From positions 1-64,000 of the forward strand of contig NZ_JAWXVZ010000007.1 in NCBI RefSeq assembly GCF_033843645.1: a DNA stretch of 64,000 bases, read 5' to 3'. Source of the stretch: Pseudovibrio zosterae (GTDB taxonomy: Bacteria > Pseudomonadota > Alphaproteobacteria > Rhizobiales > Stappiaceae). Below, piece by piece: positions 33,817 through 43,434 of the stretch; within the stretch, counting starts at the first letter, position 1; the number at the start of each line of letters is the position of its first letter. The notes beneath the pieces are model-generated. The model searched no databases. It worked only from the letters and a program-made list of their open reading frames with translations, and was not told the DNA's origin. Made by a program: the position numbers and the translations under genes.

Positions 33817-35592
33817 ATGTGTGGTATTTGTGGTGAGTTTGTATTCGGAGCCGAAGTCGCGAATACCGCGCGTGTCGAGAGGATGGCTCACCAGATGGCG
33901 GCACGCGGTCCGGACGCCATGGGTGTTACCACCAGAGGCCGGGTTTCCTTTGGCCACCGACGCCTGACTATCATCGATCTGAGCGAGCGCGGCACCCAGC
34001 CCATGCAGGACCCGGACTTGGGCCTGACGCTGGTGTTCAACGGCTGTATCTACAACTACAAAGAACTGCGCGAAGAGCTGAGCGCCAAAGGCTATCGTTT
34101 CTTCTCCACCTCCGATACGGAAGTGATCCTGAAGTCCTGGGCTGAATGGGGTGACAAGGCTCCCGAGAAGTTCCATGGCATGTTCGCTTTTGCCGTTTAC
34201 CACCATGAGTCCGGCGAGGTTCACCTCGTGCGCGACCGTTTTGGCATCAAGCCGCTCTACTATTCACAGAACAACGGCCGTGTTGCATTTGCCTCCACAT
34301 TGCCGGCGTTGCTGGCTGGCGGTGAGATTGACACCAGCATCAACCGCATCGCCTTGAACCACTACATGAGCTGGCATGCTGTGGTGCCCGCACCCCACAC
34401 CATTCTAAACGGTGTCAAAAAGCTGCCTGCAGCAACCATCCGCCGCTACGACCGCGACGGAAACGTTACTGATCGCGTCTACTGGGCGCCAAGCTTTGAG
34501 CGTAGCGTTGAGGATGAAGAGCGCAGCATGGAAGAATGGCGCGACATGGTGTTGTCAGGCCTGCGCACTTCTGTGGACCGCCGCATGATTGCTGACGTAC
34601 CGGTGGGCGTCCTCCTGTCTGGCGGCGTGGATTCAAGCATGATTGTCGGGTTGCTGGCAGAGCAGGGGCAGCAAGGGTTGGCTACGTTCTCCATCGGCTT
34701 TGAAGCAGCGAACGGCGAGCGCGGCGACGAGTTCGTCTACTCTGATCTGATCGCCAAGCACTATGGCACAAACCATACCAAGATCTTCATTGAATCCAGT
34801 GAGATGCAGAAGCATCTGCCAGATGCTATCGCCGCCATGTCAGAGCCAATGGTGTCCTATGACAACATCGGCTTCTATCTGCTGTCCCGTGAAGTTTCCA
34901 AGCACATTCGCGTGGTGCAATCCGGGCAGGGTGCGGACGAGGTCTTCGGCGGGTATCACTGGTATCCAAAGATGGTTGGGGCCAACAGCCCGGTAGAAGC
35001 TTATATGGACGCGTTCTTCGATCGCTCGTTTGATCAGATGCGCGCGCATCTTTCCAAGGACTATTGGACCGATCGGGATGAGAGCCGCGCGTTTGTGGAG
35101 CAACATTTCGCGTTGTCCGGGGCGACCGACCCGGTAGACAAAGCATTGCGGCTCGACACCAACGTGATGTTGGTGGATGATCCGGTCAAGCGCGTGGACA
35201 GCCACACCATGGCATGGAGCCTTGAAGCTCGGGTGCCGTTCCTTGACCACGAACTTGTGGAACTCGCCAACCGGATTCCTTCGCGCCACAAGCTGGCGCA
35301 TGAAGGCAAAGGCGTTTTGAAGGAAGCAGCCCGTCTGGTCGTGCCGAGCGAAGTGATCGACCGTCCGAAGGGATACTTCCCGGTTCCGGCACTGAAGTAT
35401 CTGGAAGGCAGCTATCTGGACATGGTGCGCGATGCGCTTTCCAGTCAGTCGGCTCGTGAGCGCGGTCTGTTTAATCAAGGCTATTTGGATCAACTTTTCG
35501 CTAACCCAAGCGACCACATTACCAAGCTTCGTGGCTCGGAACTGTGGCAGGTTGCGCTTCTCGAAATGTGGCTGCAGTCACAGGAGGTATAA
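33817..35592 (+). CDS. N-acetylglutaminylglutamine amidotransferase
   Basis: A 591-aa asparagine-synthetase-like enzyme. The start at 33817 places Cys at position 2 (MCGICGEF), the catalytic nucleophile of class II glutamine amidotransferases; an upstream in-frame ATG would bury it. The N-terminal glutaminase domain (to about residue 200) is followed by the synthetase domain with the PP-loop LLSGGVDSS (about residue 267). It is the first gene of the conserved trio for the osmoprotectant N-acetylglutaminylglutamine amide and forms the terminal amide. It lies 3 bp before the synthetase gene. Confidence 0.9.
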   Translation: MCGICGEFVFGAEVANTARVERMAHQMAARGPDAMGVTTRGRVSFGHRRLTIIDLSERGTQPMQDPDLGLTLVFNGCIYNYKELREELSAKGYRFFSTSDTEVILKSWAEWGDKAPEKFHGMFAFAVYHHESGEVHLVRDRFGIKPLYYSQNNGRVAFASTLPALLAGGEIDTSINRIALNHYMSWHAVVPAPHTILNGVKKLPAATIRRYDRDGNVTDRVYWAPSFERSVEDEERSMEEWRDMVLSGLRTSVDRRMIADVPVGVLLSGGVDSSMIVGLLAEQGQQGLATFSIGFEAANGERGDEFVYSDLIAKHYGTNHTKIFIESSEMQKHLPDAIAAMSEPMVSYDNIGFYLLSREVSKHIRVVQSGQGADEVFGGYHWYPKMVGANSPVEAYMDAFFDRSFDQMRAHLSKDYWTDRDESRAFVEQHFALSGATDPVDKALRLDTNVMLVDDPVKRVDSHTMAWSLEARVPFLDHELVELANRIPSRHKLAHEGKGVLKEAARLVVPSEVIDRPKGYFPVPALKYLEGSYLDMVRDALSSQSARERGLFNQGYLDQLFANPSDHITKLRGSELWQVALLEMWLQSQEV

Positions 35593-35595
35593 GGC

Positions 35596-37374
35596 ATGGC
35601 TGATCAGGTGAACCACCGTCTCAAGGCTGCCTATGATCATCGTTTGCGCCGGATGCGTGACAACGCGATGCCGCATGAACTGCGAGAAGGCGAAGAACAG
35701 ACGCTTGAGAATGTCAGCGTTGATTGCGGTTGGGGTAGTTTGATCCTCGGCAGTACCTTTATGGAGCCAGAGCCTCTTCTGGAGACAATCAGGCAAGAGC
35801 GACGTGACAGGCGCGATATCGCGTTTTACGTGCGCGATCCGCATGTGCTGATCGCGTCCGCGCCGCAGGAGTTGTTTCTCGACCCGTCTCACACCTACCG
35901 TTTGATGCTTGCCACGTATCGCGCGGGACGCAATCGCCGTCGTGGGTTCACGATCCGGCGCCTGTCTTCCCGTGAGGATGCCGAAGCGCTGAATGTGCTG
36001 TACGCGGCGCGGGGGATGGTGACCATCCCGCCGGATTTCTTCTGGGATGCCATGGACCCCAAGGTGCTGGCTGTGCTGGTTGCGGAAGACGATGACACCG
36101 GTGAAATCATCGGCACCGCGATGGGCGTGGACCACAATCGAGCGACGAAGGGCGGTGATCCCGGTTCGTCGCTCTGGTGCCTTTCTGTCTCCCCGCAGGC
36201 ACGGCCTGCCGGTGTGGGGGAGGAGTTGGTGCGTCGCTTGGCAGAACTGTTTCAGGCCCGCGGCAACCCGCACATGGACCTGTCTGTCATGCACGACAAC
36301 GACAAGGCCATCAGTCTCTATGAAAAGCTGGGCTTTACGCGTGTGCCGTTCTTCGCCGTGAAGCACAAGAATCCGATCAACGAGTCCTTGTTTATCGGCA
36401 AGACGAAGGGGCATGGCCTTAATCCCTACGGTGCCATCATCGTCAATGAAGCGAGCCGACGTGGCATTCACACGGAAATCATTGATGCAGAGGGAGGCTT
36501 CTTCAGCCTGACCCATGGCGGGCGAACAATCCGCTGTCGGGAGTCCTTGAGCGAGATTACCAGTGCTGTCGCTCTCTCCATTTGCGATGACAAGACAGTG
36601 ACGCGCAGACTTGTCGAGCAGGTCGGCATTCATGTGCCGGAACGGTTGGGCAGTGAAGACAACGAGGCGATTGAAGAGTTCTTGACCCGGCATCGTGCGG
36701 CGGTGGTGAAACCGGCAAGCGGCGAGCAAGGTAAGGGCGTTTCCGTTGGACTGACGACCTTGGATGAGGTGAAAGCTGCCATCGAAACCGCACGGCAATA
36801 CTGTTCTGATGTTCTCATTGAAGAGTTTGTAGAAGGGCAGGATCTGCGCCTTATCGTAATCGATTACCGTGTGGTGGCTGCTGCTGTGCGCAGACCAGCG
36901 GAGGTGACCGGAGACGGACGCAGCTCCATCAAGGAGCTGATTACGGCGCAAAGCCGCCGCCGCTCCGCCGCCACGGGCGGGGAATCCCAAATCCCGATTG
37001 ACGAGGAAACGGAACGCTGTTTAAGCGCTGCGGGATATACGCTGGAAAGTGTGCCGGATGCAGGCCAAAGCCTGTTCGTAAGGCGGACTGCGAATCTGCA
37101 CACTGGAGGCACCATTCATGACGTGACTGGTGAGACCAACCGCGAGCTGATAAATGCGGCCATAGAGGCGGCGAAAGCTATTGGTATTCCGGTAACAGGC
37201 ATTGATCTGATGGTGAAATCACCGCGCGAGCCGGAGTATCGCTTCATCGAAGCCAATGAGCGTCCGGGTCTTGCAAACCACGAACCACAGCCAACTGCAG
37301 AAAAATTTATCGACTTTTTGTTTCCCTTGACCAAAACTTCAATCGAGACGGCTCATCAAGCGAGGGATACGTGA
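35596..37374 (+). CDS. N-acetylglutaminylglutamine synthetase (GNAT plus ATP-grasp fusion)
   Basis: A 592-aa two-domain protein. A GNAT acetyltransferase domain (about residues 115-260, acetyl-CoA motif SPQARPAGVGEELVRRL) is joined to an ATP-grasp ligase (about residues 290-585, with VVKPASGEQGKGVSVG, IEEFVEGQDLRLIVID and FIEANERPGLANHEP). It acetylates glutamine and joins a second glutamine, giving the dipeptide core of NAGGN. AGGAGG lies 9 nt before the ATG. The M42 gene overlaps its end by four bases (GTGA). Confidence 0.92.
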   Translation: MADQVNHRLKAAYDHRLRRMRDNAMPHELREGEEQTLENVSVDCGWGSLILGSTFMEPEPLLETIRQERRDRRDIAFYVRDPHVLIASAPQELFLDPSHTYRLMLATYRAGRNRRRGFTIRRLSSREDAEALNVLYAARGMVTIPPDFFWDAMDPKVLAVLVAEDDDTGEIIGTAMGVDHNRATKGGDPGSSLWCLSVSPQARPAGVGEELVRRLAELFQARGNPHMDLSVMHDNDKAISLYEKLGFTRVPFFAVKHKNPINESLFIGKTKGHGLNPYGAIIVNEASRRGIHTEIIDAEGGFFSLTHGGRTIRCRESLSEITSAVALSICDDKTVTRRLVEQVGIHVPERLGSEDNEAIEEFLTRHRAAVVKPASGEQGKGVSVGLTTLDEVKAAIETARQYCSDVLIEEFVEGQDLRLIVIDYRVVAAAVRRPAEVTGDGRSSIKELITAQSRRRSAATGGESQIPIDEETERCLSAAGYTLESVPDAGQSLFVRRTANLHTGGTIHDVTGETNRELINAAIEAAKAIGIPVTGIDLMVKSPREPEYRFIEANERPGLANHEPQPTAEKFIDFLFPLTKTSIETAHQARDT

Positions 37375-38552
37375 CGAACCTTCCAGTGATCGACCTTGAG
37401 TATTTGGCGGCGACGCTCAAGGATCTGCTGCATCTGCAAAGCCCGACCGGTTATACAGATGAAATTGCGCATCGGGTTGGTAAAGAACTCGACCGGCTGG
37501 GGATTCCCTATCAGCTCACCCGGCGTGGGGCGATCCGTGCCCGTATCAAGGGACAGGCCAGCAAGCCCGCGCGTGCAATGGTTTCCCATCTCGACACGCT
37601 CGGTGCTCAAGTCAAATCCTTGAAGGAAAACGGTCGCTTGGAGCTGGTGCCGATCGGACACTGGTCTGCCCGTTTTGCAGAGGGCGGCCGGGTGACACTG
37701 TTTAGTGAGCGCGGTTCCTACACAGGAACTGTCCTTCCGCTTCGCGCTTCAGGACATACCTACAACGACGGCGTCGACACCATGCCGATCGGTTGGGATT
37801 ATGTGGAACTGCGGGTAGATGCCTATGCCAACACCGCCAGCGATTTGGAAAAGCTTGGTATTGAGATAGGTGACTTTGTTGCCTTCGATGCGCAGCCGGA
37901 GTTCCTGGAGAACGGGTACATCGTCTCTCGCCATCTCGACAACAAGGCCGGGGTTGCCTTGATGTTGGCGGCCATGAAGGCGCTCGTTGAGTGCGACCGA
38001 AAGCCGACAGTGGATGTTTATTGGCTCTTCACAATCGCCGAAGAAATCGGTCACGGCGCTACGTCCATCTTGACGCCGGAAATTGCTTCCATGGTGGCTA
38101 TTGATAACGGCACCACCGCGCCGGGGCAGAACTCTGCCGAGTTCGGGGTGACGATATCCATGGCAGACCAGACAGGTCCGTTTGATTACCACCTCACTCA
38201 AAAGCTGGTGCACCTCTGCAAGGAGCATAACATCAAGGTACGTAAGGATATTTTCCGTTACTACCGCTCTGATGCGGCCTCTGCCGTGGAAGCGGGCGCG
38301 GATGTACGCACGGCACTGGCGACCTTTGGTGTTGATGCCAGTCACGGTTATGAGCGCATTCACATGCATGCTCTCCGGTCTTTGGCGGAGTTGTGCGTGA
38401 GTTATGCGCTTAGTCCGGTGGAAATTGCCCGCGATGCGCGCGAGTTTGCCAGTATCAAGGGCTTTACCCACCAGCCAACTGGTGAGGCGGATCAAGAACT
38501 TGTGCCCGAGGTCAATGAGCCGGACAAGCTGGCTGCGGATGCTCAAAGCTAG
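37371..38552 (+). CDS. M42-family peptidase of the NAGGN system
   Basis: A 393-aa M42-type metallopeptidase homologue that always accompanies the NAGGN synthesis genes. It starts at GTG 37371, overlapping the synthetase stop by four bases. Metal-site motifs are VSHLDTLGA (about residue 71), SRHLDNKAGVALM (about residue 184), TIAEEIGHGA (about residue 223) and a C-terminal DASHGYERIHMHAL. It may hydrolyse the osmolyte when salinity drops or process a precursor; the exact reaction is not known to me. Confidence 0.88.
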   Translation: MTNLPVIDLEYLAATLKDLLHLQSPTGYTDEIAHRVGKELDRLGIPYQLTRRGAIRARIKGQASKPARAMVSHLDTLGAQVKSLKENGRLELVPIGHWSARFAEGGRVTLFSERGSYTGTVLPLRASGHTYNDGVDTMPIGWDYVELRVDAYANTASDLEKLGIEIGDFVAFDAQPEFLENGYIVSRHLDNKAGVALMLAAMKALVECDRKPTVDVYWLFTIAEEIGHGATSILTPEIASMVAIDNGTTAPGQNSAEFGVTISMADQTGPFDYHLTQKLVHLCKEHNIKVRKDIFRYYRSDAASAVEAGADVRTALATFGVDASHGYERIHMHALRSLAELCVSYALSPVEIARDAREFASIKGFTHQPTGEADQELVPEVNEPDKLAADAQS

Positions 38553-38597
38553 GCGGCTCAGGCTGGTCGCCTAGGGGGGCAAATCGAGGGGGAGCCG

Positions 38598-39086
38598 ATG
38601 CAAGACGCATCTTTTGGGCGATTGCTGGATGCCGACTTGGCTTTGCAGGTCCATGTTGGGGCGGCTGTTGCCGCCGTCATCTTCCTTCCCGCAATTCTGG
38701 GGCGCCGGAAGGGAGATACGCTGCACAAGCTGTTGGGATATAGCTGGGCTCTGGCAATGACCGTGCTTGCCGTCAGTTCTTTTTGGCTGCAAGGCCTTCA
38801 AATCGTTGGGCCTTTCAGTCCGATCCATCTGCTGTCCATCTACACGCTGATCCAGCTAACCCGTGCGCTCTTTCAGGCCCGGCGCAGGCAGATCGACCGG
38901 CATGGCAGCACCATGCGCCAGCTTGCGGCCTACGCGCTTGGCGGGGCCGGTGTTTTGGCATTCTTGCCTGACCGACTGATGAACGAGATGATCTTTGGCG
39001 GTAGTTGGCTGGGCTTTATTGGGGTGGGTGTCATCACACTTGCCGTGATCCTTTACGCGGCACGACGACAGAAGGCTATGGCTTAG
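38598..39086 (+). CDS. DUF2306-like membrane protein
   Basis: A 162-aa protein with four hydrophobic segments and the motifs LQVHVGAAVAAVIFLPAIL near residue 15 and GDTLHKLLGYSWALAM (about residue 39), resembling small DUF2306-family membrane proteins of unknown function. GAGGGGGAG precedes the ATG. It lies 45 bp after the NAGGN M42 gene on the same strand and may be cotranscribed with it, but no functional link is known. Confidence 0.65.
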   Translation: MQDASFGRLLDADLALQVHVGAAVAAVIFLPAILGRRKGDTLHKLLGYSWALAMTVLAVSSFWLQGLQIVGPFSPIHLLSIYTLIQLTRALFQARRRQIDRHGSTMRQLAAYALGGAGVLAFLPDRLMNEMIFGGSWLGFIGVGVITLAVILYAARRQKAMA

Positions 39087-39192
39087 CTGCTCTCATGAAT
39101 AACGCACGGCTAACGGTTGCTGCGCGGTGGCGCTTCAGGTGCTGGTTCTCGGCCGGTCGCTTTGCGTTGGTTTTGCGTTGCTCTGAAAGAAT

Positions 39193-40227
39193 TCAGGATC
39201 TTCTGAGCGTGGAACTGCGCTCAATCAGCTCAAAACCCAGATTGCAGTTTCTGTCCTCAACCGAGCCCGGTGATTTGATCTCGTCCAGGATCATCTGGAT
39301 GGCGCGGCGTCCGATGTCATAGCGCGGTGTGGATACAGAGGTCATCTCTGGGACCATGTTGCGAGCGATCTCGATGTCGTTAAAACCGCAGACGCCAAAA
39401 TCCGTCGGGACGGTAATATTCCGCCGTTGGGCCTCCATGAGAACGCCGATGGCCAAGTCATCGTTGTTGCAGAAAACGGCATCCGTATCCGGGGCGCGCG
39501 AGAGCAGCAGCTCGAACAGCTGGCGTCCCATGCCCACGTTGGAGGGTTGTCGTGTAGTTACTATGCGTGCCTCATCCATAATATCTGCTGCGCGGCACAC
39601 ATCCTTGAAGCCTTCCAGACGTGCTTGGGAGCGTGGGTCCATCCGGGCCCCCAGAAAGCCGGGTTTCTTGTAACCGCTATCCAAAAGATGTTGTGTTGCG
39701 GCTCGCGCTGCGTCACGATGCTCAAAGCCAATGGCCATATCCGCAGGCTCGGGTCCGAAGTCCATGATCTGAACCACCGGACAGGGCGCATTGCGCAGCA
39801 GGTCGCAAGCTTGTGCGGTTTGGTCAAAGCCAGAGACGATCAGACCTGCAGGCTTTTGGCGAAGGAAGACCCGGAGCAGATCTTCTTCTTTCAAGGCACT
39901 GTATCGGAAGTTACCGATCTGGACGAAATAGCGTGTCCCTTCAATGCCGTCATAAACCCCGCGCACCACATCGGCAAAAACGTTGTTGGTGAGTGAAGGT
40001 ACAAGCAAGCCGATGGTTGAAGTCGTTTTGGACGCCAGAGCAGATGCCGCCGGATCTGGCGCATAGCCGAGCTTGGCGATGGCCGTCTCAACCTTTTTTC
40101 TGGAAGCTTCTGAAACAATTTCAGGGCTGCGGATCGTGCGCGACACTGTGATAGCGCTAACACCTGCTTCTTTCGCTACATCCACCAGCGTTATGCTGCC
40201 GGGAGACAGATCCGCATTTTTTTTCAT
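39193..40227 (-). CDS. LacI-family repressor of the sugar-acid genes
   Basis: A 344-aa LacI/GntR-type repressor. The helix-turn-helix ITLVDVAKEAGVSAITVSRTI starts at residue 12 and hinge helix PDPAASALAS follows; the periplasmic-binding-protein-like core begins TIGLLVPSLTNNVFADVV. ATG at 40227 is used; the 28-residue upstream extension lacks domain support. It is divergent from a TRAP transporter and xylonate-type dehydratase, and a LacI-type palindrome sits in their promoter, so the inducer is probably the transported sugar acid or a derivative. Confidence 0.88.
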   Translation of the reverse strand: MKKNADLSPGSITLVDVAKEAGVSAITVSRTIRSPEIVSEASRKKVETAIAKLGYAPDPAASALASKTTSTIGLLVPSLTNNVFADVVRGVYDGIEGTRYFVQIGNFRYSALKEEDLLRVFLRQKPAGLIVSGFDQTAQACDLLRNAPCPVVQIMDFGPEPADMAIGFEHRDAARAATQHLLDSGYKKPGFLGARMDPRSQARLEGFKDVCRAADIMDEARIVTTRQPSNVGMGRQLFELLLSRAPDTDAVFCNNDDLAIGVLMEAQRRNITVPTDFGVCGFNDIEIARNMVPEMTSVSTPRYDIGRRAIQMILDEIKSPGSVEDRNCNLGFELIERSSTLRRS

Positions 40228-40278
40228 AGCTAATACAAGGCCTAACCGTTCTGAAACATCAGTACGCAGTATACACCT

Positions 40279-40307
40279 TTGACAAATGATAGCGCAATCA
40301 TTAATGT
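40279..40307 (+). promoter_or_regulatory. LacI operator inside the TRAP promoter
   Basis: TTGACA (40279-40284) is followed by the near-perfect 18-bp dyad AATGATAGCGCAATCATT (40285-40302; one mismatch per arm), then a -10-like TAATGT at 40302-40307. The palindrome fills the 17-bp spacer, so bound repressor would exclude RNA polymerase. The centre GCGC and arms match LacI/GntR-type operators for sugar-acid genes. Confidence 0.75.
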
Positions 40308-40398
40308 GCAAATACTCGCGTTGTTCAGGGGCCGATTCATAGAGTTCTTGGCGGACTGATCACTGAGGCACTTGTGGAGACCAGGGAGGAAAGACGAC

Positions 40399-41424
40399 AT
40401 GTTTTCCAAGATGAAACTAATGGTACTGGGTGGCGTTGCAGCCAGCTTGATGGCTTCAAGCGCTATGGCGCAGGAATATCTGTTCCGCATTCAGTCATCT
40501 GACCCCGCAGGCAACACCAACTATCAGCTCCAGCAAGAATGGGCTGAGATGGTGAAGCAGAAGACAGATGGCCGCGTTGAAATTCAGATGTTGCCGGTTG
40601 GCACAATCGTGGCGCATAGCGAAACACAGGATGCCGTTGCTGCGGGCATTCTGGATGGTCACTTTACTGACACCTCGTATTTCGCAGGTAAAGATCCAGC
40701 GTTCGGCCTGATCGCAAACCCAGTGGGAGCTTGGTCTTCGCCTCAGGAAATGTTTGACTTTATCAATACTGGTGGCGGCAAGGAGCTGATGAACGAAATG
40801 CTTCAGCCGTATGGCCTGCATTTCATTGGTGCAACGACACCGGGTCTTGAAGCGTTCGTCTCCAAGGTGCCGCTCGATGGCGTTGACGACCTGAAGGGCC
40901 TCAAGCTTCGCGCGCCGGAAGGTATGGTGCAGAAGGTTTTTGCGGCAGCAGGCGCTGCTCCGGTAAACCTGCCGGGTTCTGAAGTGTTCACGGCTCTGGA
41001 CAAAGGCGTCATTGACGCTGCTGACTACAGCGCCTTTTCAACGAACCAGGCGCAGGGGCTGCACGACATCGCCTACCACCCTGTTTATCCAGGTTTCCAC
41101 TCCATGCCGCTGGTTGAAGTCAGCGTGAACAAGGCAAAGTGGGACGCGCTGCCTGAGGAGCTGCAAAACGCGCTGACAGAAAGTGTTGTCGAGTTCTCTT
41201 CCTATCAGTCCAACACAATCAACGAGCGCGATCTGGCGGCTGTCGAAGAAGCAAAAGCTGCTGGCAAGGTAACCGTTCACGATTGGTCTGCTGAAGAGCG
41301 CGCAAAGTTCCGTTCTATCGCCCGCACCCAGTGGGAGGAAGCTGCGAAAGCCTCCGCAAACTCTCAGAAGGTCTACGACACTCTGATTTCTTACCTTGAA
41401 AAGAACGGCATGCTGGCAAACTGA
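40399..41424 (+). CDS. dctP: TRAP transporter substrate-binding protein
   Basis: A 341-aa periplasmic DctP-type protein with a signal peptide ending AMAQ (about residue 25). The ligand-carboxylate motif lies in DDLKGLKLRAPEGM (Arg near residue 172), and SEVFTALDKGVIDAAD follows. ATG at 40399 has AGGGAGGA upstream. It collects an organic acid for DctQM. The neighbouring dehydratase points to an aldonic acid such as xylonate or gluconate. Confidence 0.9.
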   Translation: MFSKMKLMVLGGVAASLMASSAMAQEYLFRIQSSDPAGNTNYQLQQEWAEMVKQKTDGRVEIQMLPVGTIVAHSETQDAVAAGILDGHFTDTSYFAGKDPAFGLIANPVGAWSSPQEMFDFINTGGGKELMNEMLQPYGLHFIGATTPGLEAFVSKVPLDGVDDLKGLKLRAPEGMVQKVFAAAGAAPVNLPGSEVFTALDKGVIDAADYSAFSTNQAQGLHDIAYHPVYPGFHSMPLVEVSVNKAKWDALPEELQNALTESVVEFSSYQSNTINERDLAAVEEAKAAGKVTVHDWSAEERAKFRSIARTQWEEAAKASANSQKVYDTLISYLEKNGMLAN

Positions 41425-41444
41425 TCGCCACCTTGTGATCGTTC

Positions 41445-41471
41445 GTCCTTCCGGCGCCCCGCCGGAAGGAC
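41445..41471 (+). terminator. Hairpin between dctP and dctQ
   Basis: A perfect 11-bp GC-rich stem (GTCCTTCCGGC at 41445-41455 with GCCGGAAGGAC at 41461-41471) and a 5-nt loop. No T run follows, so it probably stabilises dctP mRNA or attenuates the membrane genes. Confidence 0.65.
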
Positions 41472-41502
41472 ACCTTGAGGGCATGAACAAGGGGTGGTTG
41501 AT

Positions 41503-42066
41503 ATGTCCGAGCCTTCCGAAAAAAAAGAATTACTGCATCACGATCCCGATCGCGCCATCCCAGAAGCCGGCATCTTGGGTGCCGGGATTGTCAAGGTCGG
41601 TCTGGTTTTTGCCATCGGCATCGTGATTTCCGCGCTGATCCTGTTTTGGGAAGTGATCATGCGCTATGTCTTCAACGCGCCAACGGTTTGGGCGCACGAG
41701 ACGGTTGTGTTCCTCAACGCCTCCGCCTTCATTTTCGGCGGCCTTTATGCGGCATCGCTGAACAAGCACATCCGTGTCGTGCTGTTCTACGACAATCTGA
41801 GCCCATGGCTGCGCCGGACCTTCGACGTGGTGATCTCAGGTGTTTGCATGATTGCCTCCGGCTTTTTTGCCTGGGCGGCATGGCAGAGTGTCAAGCGTGC
41901 CGTGTGGACGCCAACTGGCGACCTGCACTTTGAGACCAGCGGAAGTGCCTGGAACCCGCCGTTTCCGGGTTATCTGAAGGTGTTTCTCTTCTTCATTCTT
42001 ATCGTTCTGGCGATTCAGTTTTTGGTGCTGGCGTTCAACTACGCGCGGCGCAAGGTAGCTGACTGA
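41503..42066 (+). CDS. dctQ: TRAP transporter small permease
   Basis: A 187-aa membrane protein with a hydrophilic N-terminus and four hydrophobic segments, including EVIMRYVFNAPTVWAHE (about residue 48), the DctQ signature. ATG at 41503 is preferred to a GTG three codons earlier. It overlaps dctM by one base (TGATG). It forms the membrane complex with DctM. Confidence 0.88.
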   Translation: MSEPSEKKELLHHDPDRAIPEAGILGAGIVKVGLVFAIGIVISALILFWEVIMRYVFNAPTVWAHETVVFLNASAFIFGGLYAASLNKHIRVVLFYDNLSPWLRRTFDVVISGVCMIASGFFAWAAWQSVKRAVWTPTGDLHFETSGSAWNPPFPGYLKVFLFFILIVLAIQFLVLAFNYARRKVAD

Positions 42067-43388
42067 TGGATATGTCCTTCCTTTTTGACCTGCAGTCCCT
42101 CGGCATCGAGGGTGCGACGCTGGCGATGTTCGCCGCGCTGTTGGCACTGCTTCTCACCGGCATGCCTTTGGCGTTCGTGACGCTTCTGGTTGCCTTGATC
42201 TTTGCTTTGGGCTGGTTCGGCCCCATGGCGCTGCCCTTGATCACAAGCCGTATCTTCAGCTTTGTGAACTCGTTTGTGTTCGTTTCGGTGCCAATGTTCG
42301 TGCTGATGGCAGCCATTCTCGACCGCTCGGGCATCGCCCGCGACCTGTTCGACGCCATGAAGGTGCTTGCTGGCCGTATCCGTGGCGGTGTGGCGATCCA
42401 GACCCTTCTGGTAGCGGTAATTCTGGCGGCCATGTCCGGCATTATTGGCGGCGAAGTGATCTTGCTCGGCTTGCTCGCTCTGCCGCAGATGCTGCGCCTG
42501 GGCTATGACCGCCGGCTTGCGATTGGCGTGTGCTGTGCCGGTGGAGCTCTTGGTACCATGGTGCCGCCTTCCATCGTGTTGATCATCTACGGCCTGACGG
42601 CAAACGTTTCCATTGGGGATCTGTTCACCTCGGCTTTCGTGCCGGGTCTCATGTTGGCCAGCTTTTATGCCGCATACATTTTGATCCGCGCCTACATGAA
42701 CCCGGAGCTGGCCCCGATTGCCGAGCCAGAAGAGATCAGCGCACGCGAAAAGATGCGCCTGCTCAAAGGTTTGTTCCTTCCGGTTCTGGTGGTGATCTTT
42801 GTGCTTGGCTCAATCTACGGCGGGATCGCTTCGGTGACGGAAGCCTCTGCAATTGGTGTTATCGGCGTTACGCTCTCCACCATCATTCGTGGTGAGTTCT
42901 CCAGAGAGTTGGTAATCGGCGCAGCCAAGCAAACCTTGCGGACCGTTGGCATGATCGTGTGGATCGGCATTGGTGCATCAGCTCTGGTTGGCGTGTTCAA
43001 CCTGATGGGTGGCATCAACTTCGTTTCCGGTCTGATCACTGGCATCTCCGAGGAGCCGATCATCGTGATCCTGTTCATGATGGCGATCTTGTTCGTGCTT
43101 GGCATGTTCCTCGACTGGGTCGGGATTGCGCTGCTTTGCATGCCGATCTTCGTGCCGATCGTGAAAAGCCTTGGCTATGATCCGATCTGGTTCGGTGTTG
43201 TGTTTGCTATGAACATGCAGGTGAGCTTCCTGTCCCCACCATTCGGACCGGCGGCGTTCTATCTGAAGTCCGTGGCACCGGATGACATTTCCCTTGGCGA
43301 AATCTTCCGGTCACTGCTGCCGTTCATCTGCCTGCAAATCCTTGCTCTCGCTGTGCTCATCATGTTCCCCGGCATCACGGGTCGCTGA
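42066..43388 (+). CDS. dctM: TRAP transporter large permease
   Basis: A 440-aa protein with about twelve membrane segments and DctM motifs: VSVPMFVLMAAILDRSGIARDLF near residue 75 (core FVLMAAILDRSGI), ILAAMSGIIGGEV, GALGTMVPPSIVLIIYG (about residue 159) and FVPIVKSLGYDPIWFGVV. It is the sodium- or proton-driven transport subunit. It is followed by a 6-bp hairpin GCCTGC/GCAGGC (43389-43405) starting within the last base of the stop codon region. Confidence 0.92.
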   Translation: MDMSFLFDLQSLGIEGATLAMFAALLALLLTGMPLAFVTLLVALIFALGWFGPMALPLITSRIFSFVNSFVFVSVPMFVLMAAILDRSGIARDLFDAMKVLAGRIRGGVAIQTLLVAVILAAMSGIIGGEVILLGLLALPQMLRLGYDRRLAIGVCCAGGALGTMVPPSIVLIIYGLTANVSIGDLFTSAFVPGLMLASFYAAYILIRAYMNPELAPIAEPEEISAREKMRLLKGLFLPVLVVIFVLGSIYGGIASVTEASAIGVIGVTLSTIIRGEFSRELVIGAAKQTLRTVGMIVWIGIGASALVGVFNLMGGINFVSGLITGISEEPIIVILFMMAILFVLGMFLDWVGIALLCMPIFVPIVKSLGYDPIWFGVVFAMNMQVSFLSPPFGPAAFYLKSVAPDDISLGEIFRSLLPFICLQILALAVLIMFPGITGR

Positions 43389-43434
43389 GCCTGCTTTCAG
43401 CAGGCCAGTTCCCTTCGCCGGAAAGGAGTAGACA

